Of a stretch of DNA of 12,170 nt, positions 7,060 through 12,170 are shown one piece after another. The stretch spans positions 1 through 12,170 of the forward strand of contig QIMB01000137.1 of assembly GCA_003233615.1 (NCBI GenBank), given 5' to 3'. Numbering within the stretch: the stretch's first letter is position 1; each line of letters opens with the position of its first letter. The notes beneath the pieces are model-generated. The model ran no database searches. It was given only the letters and a program-made list of their open reading frames with translations, and was not told the DNA's origin. The translations under genes and the position numbers were made by a program. Source of the DNA: Nitrospirota bacterium (GTDB lineage: Bacteria > Nitrospirota > Nitrospiria > Nitrospirales > UBA8639).

Positions 7060-8210
7060 TGAGTTTCCTTGAGGTGCTTATTAACCGAATTCGCAATGGC
7101 AGCGGCGAGTTTGACCGGAACGGCGTTCCCGATCAGTCGTCCTATCTTCTTGAATTGAACGGGCGTGCCAGGGGCGATAAATTCGTAGTCTATCGGGAAG
7201 CCTTGCAGAAGCGCGCCTTCGCGCAGCGATAGCGCACGGTCCTGGTCTGGATGGCCGAAGCGGCCATTTCCGAAGCCGAAGAACTGCGTAGTGATGGTAG
7301 GTGAAGGCTCGTCCCACTCCATGCGTCCATAGACAGAAGAGTATCCCTTGCCCGTCTCCACCTTGTGGCAATCGGCGATGAGCCGTGGCGCCCAATCTCT
7401 CCACGTGCCCCCAGGCTTGGCAGACGTAATTCGCCGAACGTTGATCTCGGAAAGACGGCTCGCTCTGTGTAGAGTATCAGAGTCATCGACTCCGCCGTGA
7501 ATCAATGGGCAAAGATTGCCGATTTCATCGCGTACGGTGCGATGCTTTCCATAATGCGTGGCACGAGGTAGCTTGATAGGGCCAAGTTTCGATGCGAGAA
7601 GTACCAGCCGCGATCGCGTCTGTGCCAATCCAAAGTCAGGGCCATAGAGCACATCCCAGACGACATGATATTCGGCATCACGCAACTGTTTGACAAATCG
7701 CTTGAAGGTCGAGCCATCTTTGAACACTAGCAGACGAGGCACGTTTTCCATTGAAAGCACGTCAGGGCGAACCTTGTCGACGAGATTGCCAAATTGGCGG
7801 AGTAGTTGCCATTTAGGATCCTCGTTCTTCTGGTTGTAAGTCGAGAATGGCTGGCACGGCGCGCATCCGACGAGAATACGCGGCTTCCCCGGCGTAAACA
7901 GACCATTAATCTCATTCGCCTTCAACGATGCAACATCGCGTCGTATGAAAGGAGCATCGTTATTCTGCTCGAATGCGTACCGGCAATCCTCGTCGATATC
8001 AATGCCACCAACGATCTCAAAGCCCCCTTGGCGGAAGCCGTGAGACAACCCTCCAGCCCCACAAAAAATGTCCACAACGGAAGCCAGGGGTCGCTTGCAT
8101 ACCACCTTGCCTTCAACAGCCTTTTTCTTCTTTGAATTCCCCACGCGCCCCACTTTACATTCCTCCAATCTAAGAACAGAAAAATGATGAATAGGAACCG
8201 TTTCACTCAT
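7056..8210 (-). CDS. DNA (cytosine-5-)-methyltransferase
   Basis: From the ATG at 8210 the product is 384 residues. It has the ordered C5 methyltransferase motifs: I DIFCGAGGLS (47-56, AdoMet binding), IV GCAPCQPFS with catalytic Cys119, VI MENV (154-157), VIII QTRSRL (197-202), IX LSLREGALLQGFP (327-339) and X GNAVP (361-365). The variable target-recognition region lies around 220-320. It methylates cytosine at C5 in an unknown site and presumably protects host DNA from the nuclease encoded by the next gene. The frame stays open up to a TTG at 8312, which I reject because it lies upstream of a good promoter. A GTG at 8153 (codon 20) has a strong GGAGGA eight bases away and is a serious alternative start, giving 365 residues; motif I lies downstream of either start. 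Confidence 0.93.
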   Translation of the reverse strand: MSETVPIHHFSVLRLEECKVGRVGNSKKKKAVEGKVVCKRPLASVVDIFCGAGGLSHGFRQGGFEIVGGIDIDEDCRYAFEQNNDAPFIRRDVASLKANEINGLFTPGKPRILVGCAPCQPFSTYNQKNEDPKWQLLRQFGNLVDKVRPDVLSMENVPRLLVFKDGSTFKRFVKQLRDAEYHVVWDVLYGPDFGLAQTRSRLVLLASKLGPIKLPRATHYGKHRTVRDEIGNLCPLIHGGVDDSDTLHRASRLSEINVRRITSAKPGGTWRDWAPRLIADCHKVETGKGYSSVYGRMEWDEPSPTITTQFFGFGNGRFGHPDQDRALSLREGALLQGFPIDYEFIAPGTPVQFKKIGRLIGNAVPVKLAAAIANSVNKHLKETQ

Positions 8211-8550
8211 CAAAAACCGTCCGCGAGTATAGCCCCACCCTGATAGATTGTCACGGAGAACGATAGTTATATGAGTCGTGGTATGTGGATCAATGTAATA
8301 AAAGAAGGTCAAGAGAAGGGAGCCAGGACACGTGCCGCGTCGGATGAAAAACCTCAGGGCAAACGGCTTTTAGGCTACAGCTGCGGTGAGCCCTTCGGCG
8401 GAATTTAGCCTGCATGAGGCCAAAGCGCCTAGGGCAAACTTATCAAACGCCCTCCCAAGGCTATCTAAGTGCATAAATAACAGCATGCGCCCTATTTCCC
8501 ACCGGGCTCAATATGTATTGTCTTCCAACTCACAGTCAGGCCAAGAATCT
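8211..8550. other. Intergenic region between the BatD-like gene and the restriction-modification operon
   Basis: These 340 bases hold the promoter at 8226-8254 and no convincing gene. I looked for a terminator after the BatD-like stop and found only short stems without a T-run, for example AGGGC with GCCCT on the minus strand. Short open frames here lack ribosome binding sites and protein-like composition. Confidence 0.6.
8226..8254 (-). promoter_or_regulatory. Sigma70-type promoter for the restriction-modification operon
   Basis: On the minus strand GTGACA (8254-8249) and TATACT (8231-8226) each match the -35 and -10 consensus at five of six bases, with an ideal 17-base spacer. Initiation would fall near 8219. 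That leaves only about nine bases before the ATG at 8210 and about 66 before the GTG at 8153. Confidence 0.65.
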
Positions 8551-9963
8551 TCAACTATGCAGATATAACTCCGGCAATGATTTGCTGGTGTTCTTTTTCT
8601 TATGAGGTTTTGCAGTCATGGCTGGCTGGATAGTTTCCCAAAAACGCTGGCCATCCCACAGTTGATGTTCTTTTGTAGTATACAAGGTTCGATCCAAGTT
8701 CCAAATGGCTTCTTTCACATCTGTATTATTTGGAACAGGGGCTGCCAATGTGCGCGCCACTGCCGCTAAGGTCAAACACGGTTTTCCCTGGCGTTTCATT
8801 GATGCCCAACTTAATAAGGCATGACGTGTTTTTACAGCCGACTGCTCGAGAGAAGCGGTTTTGACTGCTTGTATCGCGTGCCGCTCGGATTCTGAGAACT
8901 TCTTGGCCTTCGTCTCCGCAACGTTCTTATTCGAATTCTTTCGCCCTCGCCGATCCCACCACCAACCAACGAGCGTCATAATCCACACTCCTATCAATCC
9001 TCCCATAATCCAAGACCCTTGGCGATACCCGAATATCATGGGAGCTTGATGAGATTCATCACGTATACGATCTGTGGCATTCGTTCCTGGCTGGGTAATG
9101 CGAGACAATTGATTCTGTCTTTGCTGTGGAATCTCTGCCAATTGCGTCGGTAGGTCACCTTGTACCCGCAATGTCCTTGAAGGTAATTCAGCTGTCTCCC
9201 ATTGACCGGAATCAATATTCCACCATGGAATGCGAATGCTCGGAACGGTCACGGAACCAGGTTGTGTGGGAACAAACGCATACTTCTCTTCTCGAGTTCC
9301 CACTATCCACGTTCCATCAAACCCCGTGGTGGTCTGAGGCTTGTCCGGATATGTTTTGATCGATCCATAATCTTGTACTGGCAACTCTGGCAATTGCTCT
9401 CCACGCAATCCCTTCGCACTCATGACCACAGTTCTCGTAAGGGACTCATTCATGTGGATATTTGCAGTATCCGCTGACCAACTTTCCTTGATCGTGAATA
9501 CTCTAGCCGGTAGCCACACCTTCCCTTTGGCAGCAGCAGGGATATTCTTGACCGTGAGCGACACTTGAGGGCTACGGATATGAATCAGCCGGGTCGTTGG
9601 AAACAACTGTAGAAAAGGACCACCGCCTTGGTTCCGTCTACGATGTCCAAAGAATTCTTCTAGCGTAGAACGTCGAGATCGGTCATCTGGAATTGATCCA
9701 GTCAGCAAAACAGGGGGAATGATCTGAGCTCCGGCTTTCTGAGGCGTAATGACATAGCGACGCTCCGTAACCTGATAGCGACGACCTTCTCGAATCGTTT
9801 CATACGACGTATCTTTCCCCACACGTTCGACCATTCCCCACTCTATTTCGGGATCATCTAATTTCCCGTCCTCCAAGGGAACTGCGGCTACTAAGCGAAG
9901 AGTTAACAGTACTTGGCCCTGCACATAGGGAAAGTGCGAATCGATTTCCGCTTCCAGGAACAC
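8551..9963 (-). pseudogene. BatD-like protein, C-terminal part (frameshifted from its 5' end)
   Basis: These 470 residues from the first in-frame ATG form the larger part of a BatD / oxygen-tolerance family protein. They are beta-rich periplasmic modules with segments such as VFLEAEIDSHFPYVQGQV near the start, RRYVITPQKAGAQIIPP (68-84) and KYAFVPTQPGSVTVPSI (227-243). A membrane helix follows at about 317-336 (WIMGGLIGVWIMTLVGWWWD), then a basic cytoplasmic tail of about 130 residues. The reading frame remains protein-like upstream of the ATG (SKVAGATSQRD), joining the frame of the N-terminal piece near 9990. Adding one base makes the whole gene 603 residues, normal for BatD. With no good ribosome binding site at 9963, independent translation is doubtful, so the gene is probably inactive unless the break is a sequencing error. 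Confidence 0.78.
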
Positions 9964-9986
9964 ATCTCGCTGAGATGTCGCTCCCG

Positions 9987-10361
9987 CTACCTTGCTGAGT
10001 TCGTCGTCAGGGGTCGAGTTGAACGACTCCCAACGCGAATAGAAGGAATAGTCAGCGTCCCTGTACGTTTAGGGGCCAACGTCGTTACCCATTTCGTCAC
10101 AGACGAGGTTCGACCATTGATAATACTCATTTGTCGACTGTGGCTAGTTCCCAGCAGCGAAAAATGTTTCTCCAGGTTTTGCAAATTCGGCGTATCGCCA
10201 GATGAGATTCCCTCTGCTTCTACAAATAACCGAAACGTTTCATCAGCCATAACCGGATTCCGATCAACATACGCCTTCACCGACTGCGCCCACACCAAAG
10301 AGGGAACACTCAACATGCTTATCACAAGAACCACAATGGCCATCTTAAAAAAATCGCTCAA
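9987..10361 (-). pseudogene. BatD-like protein, N-terminal part with signal peptide
   Basis: The 124-residue fragment begins with a Sec signal peptide (hydrophobic core AIVVLVISMLSVPSLV, predicted cleavage after VWA). It continues with VKAYVDRNPVMADETFRL, the usual opening of BatD proteins, and a first Ig-like module ending GTLTIPSIRVGSRSTRPLT. It then runs out of frame into TNSAR and a TAG (9989-9987). The start is the TTG at 10361-10359: a GGGGGGAG ribosome binding site lies six bases upstream, whereas the ATG at codon 7 is too far from it. One extra A in the GCAAGG just before the stop would restore the frame into the C-terminal piece. BatD is a periplasm-facing membrane protein of Bat/MoxR-type operons. 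No other bat genes are in the window. Confidence 0.8.
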
Positions 10362-10455
10362 ATACTTCTCCCCCCCTCATTCCGGCAAACCGTTTACCTG
10401 AATATCTCCCACCTCTATCCTACATCTGTACCCTATTTGTCCGTCTCTCCCCCCC

Positions 10456-10487
10456 CCCTCACCCTTCCCTCGCCCAGGTAGGGAGAG
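10456..10487. repeat. REP-like palindromic repeat, diverged copy 2
   Basis: CCCTCACCC is followed by CCCTCGCCC and GGGAGAG in the same arrangement as the copies at 123-160 and 11900-11937, but shortened and with more changes. It lies between the BatD-like gene and the 3' end of the IS110 transposase. It is preceded by a run of ten C (10449-10458) that overlaps its first bases. Confidence 0.55.
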
Positions 10488-10502
10488 CAACTGTGTTCCA
10501 TG

Positions 10503-11456
10503 TCAAGCACTGTGTCGTACTTGTGGTTGCCATGGTTGGTGGTTTTTCACCATGGCATTTAAAATTGTCAGAAGCTTTCGCATGCAGGCGGTTAAGGCCA
10601 CTTTCGGGAGCTTCCCTGCACGGATCAATCGGTCGTAAAAGGCTTTGATTGGAGGATTAAATCGCGTGGCCGCCAACGTACTCATAGATAACGCGGCTCG
10701 GACATCAGCCCGCCCTCCAAAGATGGACCGCTTGCCTCGCATGGTGCCGCTGTCGCGGTTAAAGGGACAGACGCCGACCAAGGCGCTGATCTGCCGGCGA
10801 TTCAAGTCTCCGAGCTCGGGCAACCGGCAAAGGAGGGTTGTGGCCAGGACCGGCCCCACGCCTCCCGCACTGGTCAAGATCTTCTCCTTGGCTCGCCAGA
10901 TTGGACTGGCCTTGATCGCGGCAGCCAACTCGCCCTCAGTCTTGGTTATCCGTTTTTCTAGCCAGGCGATATGCTGCTTCACGTCCTTCTGGATTCGGAG
11001 ATGGGCCCGGCGCAAGCGGTTTTTCTCCGCCGTCAGCATGTCGACAAGTTGGCGACAACGGACCAATAAGGCACTGAACCGCTGGGGTTCCTCATCCTTG
11101 AGTGCCCGCGGCACGGGCTTGATGGCCTGGCCAAACTGGGCAATCACCTGGGCATCAATGCGATCCGTCTTCGCGAGGCGCCCCGTGGCTTTCGCAAAAT
11201 CCCGCACCTGGCGAGGGTTGACCACCGCCACTGGGAAGTCGGCTGCCGTGAGCCGACCGGTCGCCAGCATTTCTAGTCCCCCGGTGGCCTCTAAGACAAT
11301 GAGACGCGGCTGGACGCTCTTGGCCCAGGCCACTAACTCCTCGATGCCCTTATCCGTGTTCGCAAATCCAGTCATTTCCCCGGAAGGACTCACGGCAACA
11401 TCCAATTGGGCTTTGCTCACATCAATTCCAATAATACAGGTCTCCGGTCCAGGCAT
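10503..11456 (-). CDS. IS110-family transposase (DEDD/serine type)
   Basis: The 317-residue recombinase has the N-terminal RuvC-like DEDD domain: IGIDVSK (Asp12), VLEATGG (Glu57) and KTDRIDA (Asp98, Asp101). A coiled helical spacer follows. The C-terminal IS116/IS110/IS902 domain has SAGGVGPVLATTLL (196-209), LSRLVG-like ISALVGVCPFNRDSGTMRG with the likely catalytic Ser236, and ADVRAALSMSTLAATRFNP (250-268). Length and all key residues are normal, so it is probably active. The ATG at 11456 is chosen because AGGGAGAG lies four bases upstream; a GTG at 11489 in the same frame has no good site. In this family, transposition is directed by a structured bridge RNA encoded in a non-coding end of the element. 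The element lacks ordinary terminal inverted repeats, so its exact ends cannot be fixed here. Confidence 0.93.
   Translation of the reverse strand: MPGPETCIIGIDVSKAQLDVAVSPSGEMTGFANTDKGIEELVAWAKSVQPRLIVLEATGGLEMLATGRLTAADFPVAVVNPRQVRDFAKATGRLAKTDRIDAQVIAQFGQAIKPVPRALKDEEPQRFSALLVRCRQLVDMLTAEKNRLRRAHLRIQKDVKQHIAWLEKRITKTEGELAAAIKASPIWRAKEKILTSAGGVGPVLATTLLCRLPELGDLNRRQISALVGVCPFNRDSGTMRGKRSIFGGRADVRAALSMSTLAATRFNPPIKAFYDRLIRAGKLPKVALTACMRKLLTILNAMVKNHQPWQPQVRHSA
10529..10556. repeat. Subterminal inverted repeat in the IS110 3' end
   Basis: GCCATGGT (10529-10536) and ACCATGGC (10549-10556) are exact reverse complements separated by 12 bases. They lie within the last codons of the transposase, close to the downstream end of the element. 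The stem may be an end-recognition structure or a chance coding palindrome. Confidence 0.4.
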
Positions 11457-11640
11457 TTCTCTCTCCCTACCTTGCCAATGCGAGCTCACAATGGCCCCAG
11501 CAACTGTTCGGGTTAACAGAAAAAGAGGGGTGACGCCAAGCGCTCTCCCACGGGCTGTTCATGCCCTCAGGGTAATCAGGCTGCCACCCCACGGACGAAT
11601 TCAGTACGATACCAATTCCATGATTTCTAATATACAAGGG
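11457..11640 (-). ncRNA. Candidate IS110 bridge RNA / non-coding left end
   Basis: About 180 bases immediately upstream of the transposase lack a credible gene but show nested pairing. GGGGTG (11527-11532) pairs exactly with CACCCC (11585-11590), flanking GCC with GGC across a small internal loop. Inside this, GGGC and GCCC (about 11552-11566) form a hairpin with a seven-base loop TGTTCAT. Position, size and the stem-internal-loop arrangement agree with the bridge RNAs known from IS110 elements such as IS621, which lie in the non-coding end 5' of the transposase. The programmable loops and exact ends cannot be assigned without comparison to other copies. A 66-codon open frame (11467-11667) crosses this stretch and is judged fortuitous. 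Confidence 0.55.
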
Positions 11641-11870
11641 GTGCAAGAGAACCTGGCCTTGTGGCATGGCCGAGCAGTGCAGCCGATACCGGGGAAAAGG
11701 CGCGCATTGTCTGAGCGTAGCGAGTTTGCGCGCCGCCGGTGTCGGCGAACCGCGCAGGGCACCCGGATGGCCATGCCACTGCCAACATGGTTTTGTCTAC
11801 TTTTCCCGTAAGAAAAGTAGATCGGCTGCCGGGCCAAGACCCGGCAATACTGAAAAATGATTGGCAACAT
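11641..11870. repeat. Compound palindromic intergenic repeat
   Basis: This non-coding block is made of nested inverted repeats. GCCGATACCGG (11682-11692) pairs with CCGGTGTCGGC (11736-11746) with one G-T. Inside it GGCGCGCA (11699-11706) pairs exactly with TGCGCGCC (11727-11734), around an AGCGTAGCGAG core. Two tandem hairpins follow: CTACTTTTC with GAAAAGTAG (11797-11820, nine pairs) and GCCGGG with CCCGGC (11828-11845, six pairs). The GAGCG-AGCGAG core with GCGCGC arms resembles dispersed intergenic repeats common in proteobacteria and Nitrospira. It directly abuts the presumed end of the IS110 element. No gene is seen here. Confidence 0.65.
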
Positions 11871-11899
11871 ATTGTCCACTAAATACTCGTTACGATTTT

Positions 11900-11937
11900 A
11901 CCCTCACCCCAACCCTCACCCTTAAAGGGCGAGGGAG
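11900..11937. repeat. REP-like palindromic repeat, copy 3
   Basis: This 38-base unit is identical to the copy at 123-160 at 35 positions. The half CCCTCACCCT pairs with AGGGCGAGGG (one mismatch) around a short AT loop. It belongs to the same dispersed family and lies in the same orientation. Confidence 0.8.
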
Positions 11938-11966
11938 ATGAATATGAGATAGAAAAAGTAAGATGG

Positions 11967-11991
11967 ATTCCCGATAAAACATGTCGGGAAT
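11967..11991. repeat. Palindromic repeat of the ATTCCCG...CGGGAAT type
   Basis: ATTCCCGA and TCGGGAAT form a perfect eight-base stem around a nine-base loop, preceded by GG and followed by GAC. This outline matches a common dispersed intergenic hairpin (GGATTCCCG-loop-CGGGAATGAC). There is no T-run beside it, so it is not called a terminator. Confidence 0.55.
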
Positions 11992-12012
11992 GACAACGTA
12001 AAGAGTTGAACC

Positions 12013-12045
12013 TAAAAAAGAGACCCCTGCCAACTACTTGCAGGG
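12013..12045 (-). terminator. Rho-independent terminator, minus strand
   Basis: On the minus strand CCCTGC and GCAGGG form a perfect six-base stem around a nine-base loop, followed by GTCTC and a run of six T (TTTTTT). It lies about 37 bases after the stop codon at 12084-12082, so it probably ends transcription of the gene entering from the right edge and separates it from the IS110 element and the BatD-like gene. Confidence 0.65.
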
Positions 12046-12081
12046 ATGCCCAAGGGGGGGATATACGAGTTCCCATGTTCC

Positions 12082-12170
12082 TCACCACGGCCTCACTGAC
12101 GCATCAACTGCGGTTCCTGCTTCCAAACGACGGCGATATTCCAGCAGAATTTTTCTTCTCAACAATCCAC
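12082..12170 (-). CDS. C-terminal fragment of an unidentified protein
   Basis: A minus-strand frame enters from the right edge and ends at TGA (12084-12082). It gives 28 residues that include LLRRKILLEYRRRLEAGTA and end SVRPW. The charged, helical composition looks like a real protein tail, and a terminator follows 37 bases later, which is the main reason for calling it. I do not recognise the family. A plus-strand ATG at 12075 also opens a frame to the edge; it is less protein-like and has a poorly spaced ribosome binding site. Confidence 0.42.
   Translation of the reverse strand, partial: GLLRRKILLEYRRRLEAGTAVDASVRPW

Noticed and set aside
8211..8312. Extended methyltransferase N-terminus from a TTG at 8312
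   Set aside because: A good promoter (8226-8254) lies inside this extension, and TTG has no convincing ribosome binding site.
11467..11667. 66-codon minus-strand frame upstream of the transposase
   Set aside because: It overlaps the structured candidate bridge RNA and the transposase ribosome binding site, and has no recognisable family. It is more likely fortuitous.
10645..11811. 388-codon open frame on the plus strand
   Set aside because: It is antisense to the IS110 transposase, which has complete catalytic motifs; the plus-strand translation is rich in R/S/P with no recognisable domain.
11797..11845. Tandem hairpins as a transcription terminator
   Set aside because: Stems are strong but no T-run follows on either strand, and they form part of a larger palindromic repeat.
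12075..12170. Plus-strand frame opening with ATG at 12075 and running off the edge
   Set aside because: The only purine-rich site is about 15 bases away, and the opposite strand has a more protein-like tail followed by a terminator.
1..12170. CRISPR array, tRNA or rRNA
   Set aside because: No regularly spaced direct repeats, cloverleaf or rRNA-like sequence was seen; the repeats present are isolated palindromic units.

Overview
The window reads as Gram-negative chromosomal DNA of moderate G+C content. It holds a Gld-type ABC transporter operon, a BatD-like periplasmic protein, an IS110 element and several dispersed palindromic repeats. This mix fits Nitrospirota or a proteobacterial lineage, but no marker gene settles the taxonomy. 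Every gene I can support lies on the minus strand, so transcription runs from high to low coordinates.

Layout in transcription order. (1) The right edge (12082-12170) carries the possible C-terminus of an unidentified gene, followed by a convincing minus-strand terminator (about 12013-12045). (2) Positions 11640-11991 are a non-coding block of dispersed palindromic repeats. (3) An IS110-family transposase (10503-11456) is preceded by about 180 bases that fold like the non-coding end of such elements, a candidate bridge RNA. (4) A BatD-like gene (8551-10361) is broken by a one-base deletion into an N-terminal piece with a signal peptide and a C-terminal piece with a membrane anchor. (5) A small defence cluster occupies 4102-8210. 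It comprises a C5-cytosine DNA methyltransferase, an overlapping gene for a GHKL (MORC-like) ATPase fused to a PD-(D/E)XK nuclease, an MNT nucleotidyltransferase antitoxin, a HEPN toxin gene carrying a +1 frameshift, and a short remnant resembling the N-terminus of a restriction helicase. (6) A transporter operon (1-3943) encodes an ABC ATPase, an ABC-2 permease, a GldG-like auxiliary subunit and the start of a DUF4340-like membrane-anchored protein.

How the parts work together. The methyltransferase and the ATPase-nuclease overlap by four bases (ATGA), so they are translationally coupled and look like a two-gene restriction-modification system. A good sigma70-type promoter lies just upstream of the methyltransferase. 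The MNT/HEPN pair overlaps by eight bases in the usual antitoxin-first order, with a perfect dyad just before the MNT start, but the toxin frame is broken. The Gld operon is compact and appears intact. A REP-like repeat sits between its third and fourth genes.

The main points of interest are the GHKL-nuclease restriction system with no separate helicase, the decaying TA and helicase genes beside it, the candidate bridge RNA, and nested, mutually exclusive inverted repeats between the nuclease and TA genes. Two single-base frameshifts in 12 kb could be real decay or assembly error.
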